Positions 16,743-25,742 are shown, counted from the first letter of the stretch. The stretch: 58,507 nt of DNA from Methanolinea sp. (GCA_025453675.1 JALOPW010000013.1:1-58507), one strand, 5' to 3'. The notes: a model not told the origin generated them from the letters alone. A program made the numbers and translations.

Positions 16743-18864
16743 GTTCCAGGCCCTGGCAGTCGTCTCGTGGCTGCTCCTGCTCTTCTTCCTGCACCTGGCC
16801 TTATGGCCCTACCTGAAAGGATCGTTCCGGGAGTTCGCCTACCCTGTCTCGTTCCCGGCGTCCATCCTCATCTTTACCCTGATCTCCTGGTACTGCGGGC
16901 TTCTCCGTCTCCCCATCCTCCTCGCCCTTGTCCCCTTCGCGGTGCTCTTCCTGCATGCCGCGTGGAAAGGAGCATACAAAAGGAGCGCGTTCGCCGGCCA
17001 GGGTGTCTGGGCGTTCCTCTTCCTGCTCTTCTTCTTCGCCATGGTCAGCGTCCGTTTCACCAATCCCAGCATCTCCTATGCTGAAAAGTTCATGGACCAC
17101 GCCTTTTTGGCCTCCATCATGCGCATTCCGGTGGTTCCGCCGCTGGATCCCTGGTTCCTGGGAGGATACCTGGATGTCTATTATTACCTGGGATACTGGA
17201 TATTCGGGGTCCTGGGGCTCACGTGCGGGGTGCCTTCATCCATCACCTTCAACCTGGCGCTCCCCACGGTGCTCGGCCTCTCTGCCATGATGATGTTCGC
17301 GCTGGGCCGTCTCCTGACCAGGCGGTACGCATATCTCACCCTGGCAACCTTTCTGGTGGTGAACCCGTCCTTCATCTGGCAGGTCATCCAGGGAAAAACA
17401 CTCGGGGCCGTGCTCTGGGACAGCACCCGGACCATCCCCGACACTATCAACGAATACCCCCTCTTCTCGTTCCTGTGGGGAGATGTGCACCCCCATGTGA
17501 TAGGGATATTCAACCAGGTGTTCTTTCTCTTCATCCTGGTCTATGCATGGGTCCGCTGGAGCACGCTCGGTCCGCGGGAGCGCCTCCTGGTTATTGTGCT
17601 CTCGGGAATAAGCCTCGGGTCAATGCCCCTCATCAATACCTGGGACGTGATCGTGTATGCCCCGGTGACCATCCTCTTCGGCCTCATGATCTGGTATAGG
17701 GGCGGGGAGCCATCGCTGTCTCCCGGTGCAGGAAACCTGGAGATACTTCTCGCGGCAGGCAGGAGGGTCACGGCCGGTGTTGTTGCGTTTCTGAAATGTC
17801 GATACTGGAAAGCCAGATTGGAGACCGTTCCGTTCCTGCGGGGGATCGCTGCTGCTCCCTGTGCATTCCTCCTCCTGGTACCACCCATTGCGGTCCTCTC
17901 CTACCTCCCATTCTATCTCCAGATGAACACCCGCGGTATACAGGGAGTAGGGCTTGTCCACACCCCTACCAGCCCGGTGGACTTCCTTCTGGTGCATGGT
18001 TTCTTCCTGCTCCTGATGGTCATCTACCTGGCACGTGACATCCGGGAGCGGCCCTGGCTCCTGGTCATCCCATTCGCCATTGCAGTTGCGGGATACAGTG
18101 CTGCTGCGCTGGCCGCCTTACCTCTCGTCTATCTCCTGGCCAGGCGGACCCGGGCACCTGCCGAGATCCTAGCCATACTCGGGCTCTCCATCGTCATCAT
18201 GTGCGAGGTCTTCTACCTGGTGGACAACATGGGGGAGACGTACTACCGGATGAACACCCTCTTCAAATTTTATATCGCCGCATGGCTGCTGATGGGGTCC
18301 TCCTCCTTTGCCATGCTCGGGACCATGCTCGACCGGTGGAGAGGGCCTGTCACCTTTCCGGCATGGCTCTCCCGGGCTGCACTCGTTGCACTATCTGTGG
18401 CGCTGCTGATCACTCCCCTTGTGCTGCCCCTTGACTCTCCCTACCGTGGGGCTACACTGGATGGCCTCGAGTATGTGATATCCGCCCACCCGGGAGATGC
18501 GGACGCGGTGGCATTCCTCCGGACGCTTCCCGGCAACCTCGGCATCGTTGAGGCGGTGGGGGGAGATTATACCTATTATTCGAGGGTCTCTTCCTTCACC
18601 GGGATCCCGGCCGTGATCGGCTGGACATTCCACGAGTTCATGTGGCGCGATGATGCGGACGGATGGTATGGAGATCGCATTGCAGATGTAAAGACCATCT
18701 ACGAGCAGCCTGATCAGACAACCGCCCTGATGCAGGCCTACAACGCCACCCACCTCTACGTGGGGGAACTGGAACGCGAGCAGTATTCAGTCAGGGTCCA
18801 TGAGGCGGGGCTGCCCCTCCTGTATGACCGCGGGGGGGTCCAGATTTACGCCCTTCCTGCCTGA
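16696..18864 (+). CDS. YYY/DUF2298-type large polytopic membrane protein
   Basis: The 722-residue protein has about 14 or more hydrophobic helices. Its first periplasmic loop contains FLGGYLDVYYYLGYWIFG, the tyrosine-rich feature that names the Chlor_Arch_YYY (DUF2298) family. GDVHPHVIGIFNQ and an ENMGETYYRMNTLFK-like segment (VDNMGETYYRMNTLFKFY) are further family marks. The family occurs together with TIGR03663 proteins, one of which lies at 9419; both are probably GT-C-like membrane glycosyltransferases. The start overlaps the preceding gene by 47 bases and is the earliest ATG. The exact N-terminus is uncertain. Last gene of the surface-glycan operon. Confidence 0.8.
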   Translation: MHSRNGSEGYGLAGYEFQALAVVSWLLLLFFLHLALWPYLKGSFREFAYPVSFPASILIFTLISWYCGLLRLPILLALVPFAVLFLHAAWKGAYKRSAFAGQGVWAFLFLLFFFAMVSVRFTNPSISYAEKFMDHAFLASIMRIPVVPPLDPWFLGGYLDVYYYLGYWIFGVLGLTCGVPSSITFNLALPTVLGLSAMMMFALGRLLTRRYAYLTLATFLVVNPSFIWQVIQGKTLGAVLWDSTRTIPDTINEYPLFSFLWGDVHPHVIGIFNQVFFLFILVYAWVRWSTLGPRERLLVIVLSGISLGSMPLINTWDVIVYAPVTILFGLMIWYRGGEPSLSPGAGNLEILLAAGRRVTAGVVAFLKCRYWKARLETVPFLRGIAAAPCAFLLLVPPIAVLSYLPFYLQMNTRGIQGVGLVHTPTSPVDFLLVHGFFLLLMVIYLARDIRERPWLLVIPFAIAVAGYSAAALAALPLVYLLARRTRAPAEILAILGLSIVIMCEVFYLVDNMGETYYRMNTLFKFYIAAWLLMGSSSFAMLGTMLDRWRGPVTFPAWLSRAALVALSVALLITPLVLPLDSPYRGATLDGLEYVISAHPGDADAVAFLRTLPGNLGIVEAVGGDYTYYSRVSSFTGIPAVIGWTFHEFMWRDDADGWYGDRIADVKTIYEQPDQTTALMQAYNATHLYVGELEREQYSVRVHEAGLPLLYDRGGVQIYALPA

Positions 18865-18903
18865 TTTCAAGCCGGAAAATCCATGGAAAACCGTGATCTT
18901 CCA

Positions 18904-18915
18904 AACCTTTATGTC
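18904..18915 (+). promoter_or_regulatory. Putative box A promoter of the rpl7ae operon
   Basis: AACCTTTATGTC forms an AT-rich box about 90 bases before the rpl7ae ATG. A start of transcription about 25 bases downstream would give a leader of some 65-70 bases that includes the kink-turn at 18963-18991. Confidence 0.4.
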
Positions 18916-18962
18916 TGCACCTGTCGAAATGATATGGCTACATCGTCGTCACTGACTGATGA

Positions 18963-18991
18963 GTGATGAGGGAGAGACGCTACTCCTGAAT
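18963..18991 (+). promoter_or_regulatory. Putative kink-turn in the rpl7ae mRNA leader (L7Ae autoregulatory site)
   Basis: The leader contains the kink-turn core: a three-base bulge GAU (18965-18967), GA (68-69), stem GGGAG (70-74), loop AGACGCUA, stem CUCCU (83-87), then GA (88-89). The GA/GA tandem and a U at bulge position three are what L7Ae needs. The outer stem is weak (only U-A and G-U pairs). The ribosome binding site GAGGTGAG follows at once. L7Ae binding to its own leader is described in other archaea; here it is inferred. Confidence 0.5.
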
Positions 18992-19001
18992 GAGGTGAGT
19001 T

Positions 19002-19370
19002 ATGGCAAAGACATACGTGAAATTCCAGGTTTCTGAAGAGATTCAGAACAAAGCCCTCGAAGCCCTGGAGGTTGCCAGGGACACAGGGAAGATCAAGAAG
19101 GGATCCAACGAGGCAACGAAGGCAATTGAACGCAGTATTGCCTCGCTGGTGCTGATCGGAGCTGATGTGGAGCCGGAAGAAGTAGTGATGCACCTTCCCC
19201 CGCTCTGTGAGGAGAAGAAGATTCCATTCGTCTTCATCAACAAGCAGAACGATATCGGCACCGCCAGCGGGCTGGACGTGGGATCTGCTGCTGCCGCCAT
19301 TGTCAAGCCCGGAAAGGCAAAAGAAATGATCGACGAGATCGTCAAACAGGTCAGCGATCTGAGAGCGTGA
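19002..19370 (+). CDS. rpl7ae: 50S ribosomal protein L7Ae (kink-turn-binding protein)
   Basis: The 122-residue protein has the L7Ae/eL8 family features: residues near 30-40 [12 protein letters not shown] contact the kink-turn, and [28 protein letters not shown] is the conserved core. In archaea it serves the ribosome, box C/D and H/ACA snoRNPs and RNase P. GAGGTGAG lies four bases before the ATG. The leader holds a kink-turn-like motif that could bind the protein itself. It is the first gene of rpl7ae-rps28e-rpl24e-ndk, a typical archaeal operon. Confidence 0.98.
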   Translation: MAKTYVKFQVSEEIQNKALEALEVARDTGKIKKGSNEATKAIERSIASLVLIGADVEPEEVVMHLPPLCEEKKIPFVFINKQNDIGTASGLDVGSAAAAIVKPGKAKEMIDEIVKQVSDLRA

Positions 19371-19377
19371 GTGGGCC

Positions 19378-19587
19378 ATGGCAGATGAAGGAACTCCCGC
19401 AGAGGTGATCGAGGTTATCGGCTCCACCGGGATGCACGGAGAGGCCATGCAGGTGAAGTGCAGGATCCTCGACGGCAACAACAAGGGCCGTATCATCACC
19501 CGCAACACCGTCGGACCCATCCGCGAGGGGGACGTGCTGATGCTGCTTGAGACCGAGCGCGAGGCCAAGAAGCTCTCCCGGCGGTGA
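19378..19587 (+). CDS. rps28e: 30S ribosomal protein S28e
   Basis: The 69-residue protein has the S28e pattern: [23 protein letters not shown] followed by [20 protein letters not shown] and ending LSRR. It is an S1-fold-like small-subunit protein. Only seven bases separate it from the rpl7ae stop, with GAGTGGGCC acting as the ribosome binding region. It belongs to the conserved rpl7ae-rps28e-rpl24e-ndk order. Confidence 0.97.
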   Translation: MADEGTPAEVIEVIGSTGMHGEAMQVKCRILDGNNKGRIITRNTVGPIREGDVLMLLETEREAKKLSRR

Positions 19588-19594
19588 GGCGATC

Positions 19595-19786
19595 ATGGTA
19601 GAACAGAGAAACTGCAGTTTCTGCGGTGGGGCAATCGAGCCGGGAACCGGCAAGATGTTCATCCGGAGAGACGGAACGGTCTATTACTTCTGCAGCACCA
19701 AGTGCCAGAACAACTTCCGGCTGGGCAGGGCCGCCCGCAGGGTCCCCTGGACCCAGGCCGGAAGAAAGGCCATGGGTAAGGAGTGA
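19595..19786 (+). CDS. rpl24e: 50S ribosomal protein L24e
   Basis: The 63-residue protein carries the L24e zinc-finger arrangement: [14 protein letters not shown] with the first Cys pair and [11 protein letters not shown] with the second. It ends with a basic tail. The ATG at 19595 is chosen because GGTGAGG stands just upstream and the family begins about five residues before the first Cys; longer frames extend into rps28e. It is placed between rps28e and ndk as in many euryarchaea. Confidence 0.96.
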   Translation: MVEQRNCSFCGGAIEPGTGKMFIRRDGTVYYFCSTKCQNNFRLGRAARRVPWTQAGRKAMGKE

Positions 19787-19794
19787 ACTCCTCC

Positions 19795-20244
19795 ATGGAC
19801 CGCACTTTTGTGATGGTCAAGCCCGACGGGGTGGCCAGGGGGCTCATCGGCGAGGTGGTCTCCCGCCTGGAGCGGAAAGGCTTCAAGATGGTGGCTGCAC
19901 GCCTCGAGAGGCTGCCCGAGAAGAGGGTCATGGAGCAGTACAGGGAGCACCTGGAGAAGCCATTCTTCCCATCGCTCCGCCATTACATCGAGAGCGGCCC
20001 CTGCTTCCTTATGGTCTGGGAAGGCAGGGATGCGGCTGCCGTGGTCCGGAAGATTGTCGGGGCCACCAACCCGGCAGAGGCGGCTCCGGGGACCATCCGG
20101 GGAGACCTTGCGATGGACATCGGCAGGAACGTGATCCATGCCTCCGACTCCCCCGGAAGTGCAGACCGGGAGATTGCCATCCACTTCTCCGCCGGGGAGC
20201 TGGTCTCCTACAAGCGGGTGGATGAACCGGTGCTCTACGAATAA
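19795..20244 (+). CDS. ndk: Nucleoside diphosphate kinase
   Basis: The 149-residue enzyme equalises nucleoside tri- and diphosphate pools by a phospho-His ping-pong mechanism. It begins [21 protein letters not shown] and carries the active-site region [20 protein letters not shown] with the catalytic His. Length matches the family. The ATG at 19795 is preferred; a GTG four codons upstream overlaps the rpl24e stop and is also possible, with AAGGAGTGA serving either. A T-rich stretch (20251-20263) follows the stop and may terminate the ribosomal operon. Confidence 0.97.
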   Translation: MDRTFVMVKPDGVARGLIGEVVSRLERKGFKMVAARLERLPEKRVMEQYREHLEKPFFPSLRHYIESGPCFLMVWEGRDAAAVVRKIVGATNPAEAAPGTIRGDLAMDIGRNVIHASDSPGSADREIAIHFSAGELVSYKRVDEPVLYE

Positions 20245-20753
20245 TTCACTTTTCTTCTTTTCCCCGAAAATTCCCGGAGTTCGGAAGTTGTACCTGAGTG
20301 TAGCAGGATCCTGTGCTCTCTACACTTCATATTCGTTGATGCCCAGAACAACCCTGCCCGCAGGCTATCGCGTGGGTGGGGAGCAGCAGTGGGCTGGAAG
20401 CCCGCTGCTGCGGGGGTGATGCGGGGGTGGTCTGGAGGGGGTGAAACCCCCTCCGGTCCGGTGGAAAACCGCACTCTCGCTCGGGAATCCGAAAGGAAAA
20501 GAGCGTCTCGCTCGGGAATCCGAAAGGAAAAGAGCGTCTCGCTCGGGAATCCGAAAGGATTGGAGATCTTATCCCTCCAGCTCTGGATATGGATGCGGTA
20601 TCCACTCACTGGAATCCTATGATTCAGGCGACCGCCAGGTCGCCCCGGGGTCGAGGGGCGGAGCCCTCGATGAGGTAAGAGGCGCGGTGCGCTTGGAGTG
20701 TATCTCCTGGCTACAGGAAATATCAAAATATCTCCGGCTCCCACACCAAAGGT
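20245..20753. repeat. Palindromic repeat locus 2
   Basis: This 509-base stretch has no convincing gene. Modules in order: hairpin GCAGCAGTGGGC/GCCCGCTGCTGC (20383-20411), G-rich hairpin GGAGGGGG-tgaaa-CCCCCTCC (20434-20454), a TGGAAAACCGCACTCTC segment, a 31-base tandem repeat (20476-20559), hairpin GGCGACC-gcca-GGTCGCC (20627-20644), and CGAGGG/CCCTCG (20652-20669). The same modules, differently ordered, form locus 1 at 11.1 kb, and most recur inverted at 56.3 kb. The nitrilase promoter presumably lies in the last 70 bases, where ATATCAAAATATC (20719-20731) is the AT-richest part. Confidence 0.8.
20476..20559 (+). repeat. 31-bp tandem repeat, 2.7 copies
   Basis: Units begin at 20476, 20507 and 20538. 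Each starts CTCGCTCGGGAATCCGAAAG and continues GAAAAGAGCGT. The first two are identical over 31 bases; the third matches for 22 bases and then diverges. The period is not a multiple of three, arguing against a coding repeat. It is embedded in palindromic repeat locus 2. Confidence 0.95.
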
Positions 20754-21548
20754 ATGAAGCTCTTCTGCGCTCAGGTGGCGAGCGTCTGGGAGGACCCGGA
20801 AGCAACCCTGGAGAAAGTGGAGCCCTGCATCGCCCGGGCCTCGCGCGGTGGCGGGGACCTGGTCTGCTTCCCTGAACAATTTGCTACCGGGTGGGACCCC
20901 GAGTCAGCGATGCATGTACAGGACCTGGACGGGCCTGTTGTACGGAGGATGAGGGCACTTGCAGAAGAGTATTCAATTGGGATCCTTGGATCGTTCCGGG
21001 AAGCCACCGCGTCTTTTCCCCGCAACACCTGCGTGGTGGTATCGGCGGACGGAAACCTCTGTTCCACCTACTCAAAGTGTCACCTCTTCTCCCCGGCAGC
21101 AGAAGACCGGCATTTCAGCAGGGGGAACACCATTGCAACTTTTTCCATAGGGGGGATGGAGATTGGCCTGGCTATCTGCTACGATTTACGGTTCACTTCC
21201 CTCTTCCGGCTGTATGCCGACGCAGGAGTCCAGGCGGTGCTGGTCCCTGCGGCATGGCCGGAGGCCCGCCTCCAGCACTGGGAGCTCTTCATCCGGGCCC
21301 GGGCCCTCGAATACCAGATCTACGTGGCCGGGATCAATACGACCGGGATGACCCCTGTGGACTGCTATGCAGGCGGATCCATGGTGGCGGACCCCTCCGG
21401 GGCCCTCCTCTTTCATGCCGGCCGGGAAGAGGTGCTCCTCTCATGTGAACTCGATCGCGAGTACGTGGAACGTGTGAGATCCGCATTCCCCGTCACCAGG
21501 GACCGGCGCGATGACCTGGCTCCATTCCAGGAGCAGAAAAGGCCGTGA
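20754..21548 (+). CDS. Carbon-nitrogen hydrolase (nitrilase superfamily)
   Basis: The 264-residue protein shows the Glu-Lys-Cys catalytic triad context: CFPEQF (Glu near residue 43), YSKCHLF (Lys near 105) and LAICYDLRF (Cys near 140). The rest follows the omega-amidase/nitrilase branch, with AAWPEARLQHWELFIRARALE. Such enzymes hydrolyse small amides or deaminated glutathione-type compounds in the cytosol; the precise substrate is not decidable. It stands alone between the repeat locus and thrC. No clear ribosome binding site precedes the ATG (ACCAAAGGT is the best candidate). Confidence 0.88.
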   Translation: MKLFCAQVASVWEDPEATLEKVEPCIARASRGGGDLVCFPEQFATGWDPESAMHVQDLDGPVVRRMRALAEEYSIGILGSFREATASFPRNTCVVVSADGNLCSTYSKCHLFSPAAEDRHFSRGNTIATFSIGGMEIGLAICYDLRFTSLFRLYADAGVQAVLVPAAWPEARLQHWELFIRARALEYQIYVAGINTTGMTPVDCYAGGSMVADPSGALLFHAGREEVLLSCELDREYVERVRSAFPVTRDRRDDLAPFQEQKRP

Positions 21549-21688
21549 AACGCAGCCTGAAACGGGGATAATTCCTCAATTTCAGGATACAGGACTTCTG
21601 CTCTCCCCGGGACCGGTATCGGCGTAATATAACACTGTTCCCGGGCGGTGCACCTCCTTTTTCCCCTTGGAGTGCACACCTATTATCC

Positions 21689-22897
21689 ATGTACCGTCTC
21701 GTGTGCGTAGAGTGCGGTGAGTCCTTCCCGCCCGACGAGATATTATACAACTGCACGCGCTGCGGCCACCTGCTGGCGGTGGAGTATGACCTGGCAACCC
21801 TTGAGATCGACCGGGCTGCATGGGACAGGAGACCGCTTTCAGTGTGGCGATACCGGGAGATCCTCCCCGTCTCTATACCCCCGGTCTCGCTCCAGGAGGG
21901 GGGGACTCCCCTCTACCACCTCACCCGCATCGGGGAGGATATCGGCCTCCCCCACCTGTATGCCAAGCACGAGGGCATGAATCCCACAGGGTCATTCAAG
22001 GACCGTGGCATGACGGTCGGGGTGAGCATGGCCATGCAACTGAAAAAGACATCCGTCGCCTGCGCCAGTACCGGGAATACCTCTGCAAGCCTCGCCGCGT
22101 ATGCCGCGAAGGCAGGCATCCCGGCGGTGGTGCTCCTGCCAGCCGGGAAAGTGGCGCTCGGGAAAGTGGCCCAGGCCCTGATGCACGGTGCGAAGGTCAT
22201 CTCCATCCGCGGGAACTTTGACCGGGCACTGGAGATGGTGCACGACCTCTGCCTCTCCCACGGCCTCTACCTCCTCAACTCCGTCAATCCCTTCCGGCTG
22301 GAGGGGCAGAAGACCATCGGCCTTGAGGCTCTTGACCAGCTGGGCGGAATCCCTGACCGCATGGTGCTCCCGGTAGGCAATGCGGGGAATATCTCTGCGG
22401 TCTACAAGGGATTCACCGAACTTGTGTCTCTCGGCCTGATGGACCGGATACCTATGATGACCGGGATACAGGCTTCCGGCTCGAGCCCGGTGGTCAGGGC
22501 AGTGCACGAACACCTTCCAGAGGTGATCCCCGAGAGAGATCCGGAGACCGTGGCTACCGCTATCCGCATCGGTGCGCCGGTGAATGCAGAGAAGGCACTC
22601 ACCGCCATACGCAGGACCAATGGGACTGCCGCGTCGGTGACCGATCAGGAAATCCTGGCCATGCAGCGGGACCTCGCAAGGAAAGAGGGCATAGGCGTAG
22701 AACCCGCATCCGCCGCTTCGGTGGCCGGGGTAAAGAAACTCCTGGATATGGGTGTGATCGACCGGGACGAGAGAATTGTATGCGTGGTAACCGGGCACCT
22801 GCTCAAAGACCCGGAGACGGTGATCAGGCAATGCGACCCGCCCCTGGAGATCGATGCAGATCTACCCTCATTGCTCTCTGCCTTGCAGCGCTCCTGA
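21689..22897 (+). CDS. thrC: Threonine synthase
   Basis: The 402-residue PLP enzyme converts O-phosphohomoserine to threonine. The N-terminal zinc-ribbon-like CVECGESFPPDEI...CTRCGHLL is a common archaeal extension. The PLP-lysine lies in NPTGSFKDRGMTVGVSMA, the phosphate-binding loop in ASTGNTSASLAAYAAKAG, and LPVGNAGNISAVYKGF follows. Its length suits the class that includes archaeal ThrC. The stop overlaps the next gene's start by 67 bases, suggesting coupling. GGAGTG lies about 14 bases before the ATG. Confidence 0.93.
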   Translation: MYRLVCVECGESFPPDEILYNCTRCGHLLAVEYDLATLEIDRAAWDRRPLSVWRYREILPVSIPPVSLQEGGTPLYHLTRIGEDIGLPHLYAKHEGMNPTGSFKDRGMTVGVSMAMQLKKTSVACASTGNTSASLAAYAAKAGIPAVVLLPAGKVALGKVAQALMHGAKVISIRGNFDRALEMVHDLCLSHGLYLLNSVNPFRLEGQKTIGLEALDQLGGIPDRMVLPVGNAGNISAVYKGFTELVSLGLMDRIPMMTGIQASGSSPVVRAVHEHLPEVIPERDPETVATAIRIGAPVNAEKALTAIRRTNGTAASVTDQEILAMQRDLARKEGIGVEPASAASVAGVKKLLDMGVIDRDERIVCVVTGHLLKDPETVIRQCDPPLEIDADLPSLLSALQRS

Positions 22898-23445
22898 TAG
22901 TATTGCCTGCAGCCGGGCTCACTGCGGAATACCACATCACAGAGAACGGCACGTCGTACAGCGCCGTAATTGACCTCCAGGAGGTGGATCGGTACGAATT
23001 CTACGAGACCGGGATGCTCGGTGAGCGGATTCCCCTGAAGGTGTCAGGCGTCAGCCTCTCCGGTGACTGCGATCCCTGCGGGTTTACATGGAGCGGGAAC
23101 TCGGCCATTACATTTCCACGGGGAAATTATTCCCTCTCTTTCCAGGGACCGGTGCGGGAGAACCATTTTCTCGCCACATTCGAAACTCCCCGCCGGGTCA
23201 GCATCTCCCTCCCCCCGGGGCTTGACCTCCGGAACCCGGCACTCGCGATGATCAGCCCGGGTGGTGAAGTGCTTGCCGGCGACGGCCAGGGGGTCATGGT
23301 CAACTGGAATGCCACCAGGACCGCGGAAATCCGTTTCTATGACGAGGGACGGGAGAACCTGCTGTATATCTTTGCCAATTTCTGGATCATCATTGCCGTG
23401 GTGCTGCTGGTCCCCTTCCTGCTCACCTGGAGGAAGAAACAATAA
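22831..23445 (+). CDS. Signal-peptide protein with C-terminal membrane anchor, unknown function
   Basis: I do not recognise this 204-residue protein with certainty; it has the layout of DUF5803-like archaeal proteins. A signal peptide (about residues 10-30, ALCLAALLIVLPAAGLTAE) is followed by a beta-rich external domain with four NXS/T sequons (NGT, NYS, NAT and similar) and two Cys (GDCDPCGF). About residues 178-198 form a transmembrane helix, ending WRKKQ. The ATG at 22831 is used; an ATG 51 bases earlier is deeper inside thrC. The gene faces the por operon tail-to-tail with two hairpins in between. Confidence 0.6.
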   Translation: MRPAPGDRCRSTLIALCLAALLIVLPAAGLTAEYHITENGTSYSAVIDLQEVDRYEFYETGMLGERIPLKVSGVSLSGDCDPCGFTWSGNSAITFPRGNYSLSFQGPVRENHFLATFETPRRVSISLPPGLDLRNPALAMISPGGEVLAGDGQGVMVNWNATRTAEIRFYDEGRENLLYIFANFWIIIAVVLLVPFLLTWRKKQ

Positions 23446-23583
23446 ACCCTCATTTCGCCCCTCTCCTGTAGATGCCAGGTGCCATTCCATGCACATGCGA
23501 ATGACAGGGACGTTATCCCCTGTCCATTCACCCGGGGATAACAAAACTACATGATTCCTTTCGAGACACACGCATATGCATTC

Positions 23584-23608
23584 ATGAAAATGGCGCAGCC
23601 ATTTTCAT
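23584..23608. terminator. Hairpin 1 of a matched pair between convergent genes
   Basis: ATGAAAATGGC-GCA-GCCATTTTCAT is a perfect 11-bp stem with a three-base loop. It shares the outer arm ATGAAAAT/ATTTTCAT with hairpin 2 at 23652. Together they lie between the plus-strand gene ending at 23445 and porB ending at 23694, so a termination or mRNA 3'-end role is likely. Confidence 0.55.
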
Positions 23609-23651
23609 ATTCACCTTATATGAACTCCGTTTGGGATTTCGGACATCTAAT

Positions 23652-23676
23652 ATGAAAATCACGAAGTGATTTTCAT
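23652..23676. terminator. Hairpin 2 of the pair, with adjacent T-run for porB
   Basis: ATGAAAATCAC-GAA-GTGATTTTCAT is a perfect 11-bp stem. On the minus strand it follows a T9 run (23682-23690) just after the porB stop. Identical outer arms to hairpin 1 but different inner three base pairs, which keeps both perfectly paired. Confidence 0.55.
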
Positions 23677-23693
23677 TCAGTAAAAAAAAAGGA

Positions 23694-24587
23694 TTATTTT
23701 TTCAGCTTGATATCTATCCCGAACCGCTCCGCGTTCCGGTCAGCGACCGCCTGGATCTTGGCAATCTCTGCCTCGTTCCGGGACGGTTTGAAGAGGTGGC
23801 GGAAACGGCGCTGCTCCTTCAAGTACGCCTCAACCGGCTTTCTCACCACTTTCTTCACCCTGGTCACCTTGCCGTTCTCCATCTCGTAGTTGACCCAGAG
23901 CCCGGTCTCGATGGCCAGTTTCCCGATCGCCATTGTCTTCTCCCCCTCAAAACCCCATCCCGTGCAGCAGGGAGCGTGCACCTGCAGATAGCAGGGCCCC
24001 TCGGTCTGCAGGGCTTTCTCGACCTTCTTCTTCAGGTCCGGGAGGTAGGCGATGGACGCCGTGGCCACGTAGGGTGCCCCGTGGGCTGCCAGGATCATGG
24101 GCAGGTCCTTCTTCGGGCGGCGGTTCCCGGTGGAGCATTTCCCGGCAGGGCTCGTGGTGGTGTTCGCATCGTACGGGGTGGCCCCGGACCGCTGGATACC
24201 GGTGTTCATGTAAGCCTCGTTGTCGTAGCAGATGTACACGAAGTCATGACCCCGTTCGAAAGCCCCCGAGAGACAGAGTATCCCGATGTCAAAAGTAGCC
24301 CCGTCGCCCCCGAGCGCGATCACCTTCTCTTTGCGGCCCTGCTTCTTCAGGGAGGCCACGATCCCCGAGGCCACGGCGGAGTTGTTCTCGAAGAGTGAGT
24401 GGATCCAGGGAACCTTCCAGGCAGTCTCTGGATAGGGGGTGGAGAAGACCTCCATGCATCCCGTCGCGGAGACCACGATAGTGTCCTTGCCCGCTGCATC
24501 AAGAATGGTCCTGGCCGCCAGGGCTGCAGCACAGCCCCCGCATGCCCGGTGCCCGTACTCAAACAGGCCGCACGGCTCCCCGCTCAT
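23694..24587 (-). CDS. porB: Pyruvate:ferredoxin oxidoreductase, beta subunit
   Basis: The 297-residue subunit binds thiamine diphosphate and a [4Fe-4S] cluster. The TPP motif [36 protein letters not shown] is broken here at GGDGA and DNEAYMNTG, both present. Cys residues near the start ([12 protein letters not shown]) and later [11 protein letters not shown] provide the cluster. The enzyme makes pyruvate from acetyl-CoA and CO2 with reduced ferredoxin, the main carbon-entry step in methanogens. It is the last gene of porCDAB and overlaps porA by four bases. Confidence 0.96.
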   Translation of the reverse strand: MSGEPCGLFEYGHRACGGCAAALAARTILDAAGKDTIVVSATGCMEVFSTPYPETAWKVPWIHSLFENNSAVASGIVASLKKQGRKEKVIALGGDGATFDIGILCLSGAFERGHDFVYICYDNEAYMNTGIQRSGATPYDANTTTSPAGKCSTGNRRPKKDLPMILAAHGAPYVATASIAYLPDLKKKVEKALQTEGPCYLQVHAPCCTGWGFEGEKTMAIGKLAIETGLWVNYEMENGKVTRVKKVVRKPVEAYLKEQRRFRHLFKPSRNEAEIAKIQAVADRNAERFGIDIKLKK

Positions 24588-25741
24588 TGTAACAACTCCT
24601 GCCGGAGACCATAGAACAGATCTCCCTTCCCTTTCCCGGCCATTTCCACTACCGCCCGGATATCCTTCTTTCTCACATCCCTCCCTCCAAGGGCGATGAT
24701 GTAATCGAGCACCGGGATCCCGGACCCATACAGCGCATCCTTCACCTCAAGGGCCACCGCCCCCTTGGCACCGAGGGAGATGTTCTTGTCGAGGACAGCC
24801 ACCCTGCTCACCCCGGAGAGTGCTGATCTCACCTCTTTCTCGGGGAACGGGCGGAACGTGCGCAGTTTCAGCAGGCCGACCTTCTTTCCGTCTTTGCGCA
24901 TCTCGTCGATGGCATCTTTCACGGTCCCGCAGATCGATCCCATGGCCACGATGGCGAAGTCTGCATCCTCCATGCGGTAAGCCTCCACCATGTCGCTGTA
25001 ATCCCTCCCGAACATCTCTCCGAACTCCTTTCCGGCCTTTGCGATATGCTTCGCTGCATCCTTCATCGCCTGGTCAATCTGGTAACGGAACTCCATGTAA
25101 TAGTCAGGGGAGGCAAAGAGGCCGAAAGAGATGGGGTTATCGCTGTCCAGGCGGTGGACGGGGGCATACCGGGGGAGGTAGCTGTCCGCCTGCTCCTGGG
25201 TGAGCGTGTCCACTGGCTCGTAGGTATGGGAGAGGATGAACCCGTCAAAGCACACGAACGCAGGCAGCAGGACATTTTTGTCTTCGGCCACTTTATACGC
25301 CAGGTAATGGAGATCGGTTGCTTCCTGGTTGTCCTCAGCATAGAACTGCAGCCACCCCGAGTCGCGCAGGGATATGGAGTCCTGCTGGTCGTTCCAGATA
25401 GAGAGCGGGGCACCCATGGCCCGGTTCACGATGGACATCACCACCGGCATGCGCATCCCCGCGCAATTGAAACAGACCTCGAACATCAGGGCCAGTCCCT
25501 GCGAGGTCGTGGCGGAGTAAACCCTCGACCCCGCCGCGCTCGCTCCGAGGCAGGCAGAGAGGGCAGAAAATTCACTCTCAACGGTGATGTATTCGGCATC
25601 AAGGTGACAGTTTGCCACCATCTCCGCCAGGGCCTCCACGATATGTGTTTGCGGGGTGATGGGGTAGGCGGCGATGACCTCCGGCCGGCAGAACTTCACC
25701 GCATGAGCCACGGCATGCGACCCTTCCATGAACTCCATCAT
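24584..25741 (-). CDS. porA: Pyruvate:ferredoxin oxidoreductase, alpha subunit
   Basis: The 385-residue subunit has the pyrimidine-binding domain of the PFOR fold: [30 protein letters not shown] is visible in part as [44 protein letters not shown] holds the conserved Glu and substrate-side residues. Domain II (about 255-385) begins near [19 protein letters not shown]. Gene order porC-porD-porA-porB is the usual archaeal one. A single base separates it from porD. Start at ATG 25741. Confidence 0.96.
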   Translation of the reverse strand: MMEFMEGSHAVAHAVKFCRPEVIAAYPITPQTHIVEALAEMVANCHLDAEYITVESEFSALSACLGASAAGSRVYSATTSQGLALMFEVCFNCAGMRMPVVMSIVNRAMGAPLSIWNDQQDSISLRDSGWLQFYAEDNQEATDLHYLAYKVAEDKNVLLPAFVCFDGFILSHTYEPVDTLTQEQADSYLPRYAPVHRLDSDNPISFGLFASPDYYMEFRYQIDQAMKDAAKHIAKAGKEFGEMFGRDYSDMVEAYRMEDADFAIVAMGSICGTVKDAIDEMRKDGKKVGLLKLRTFRPFPEKEVRSALSGVSRVAVLDKNISLGAKGAVALEVKDALYGSGIPVLDYIIALGGRDVRKKDIRAVVEMAGKGKGDLFYGLRQELLQ

Positions 25742-25742
25742 C

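Noticed and set aside
20476-20559. Possible CRISPR array
   Set aside because: The 31-bp units are directly adjacent with no spacers and no cas genes are present.
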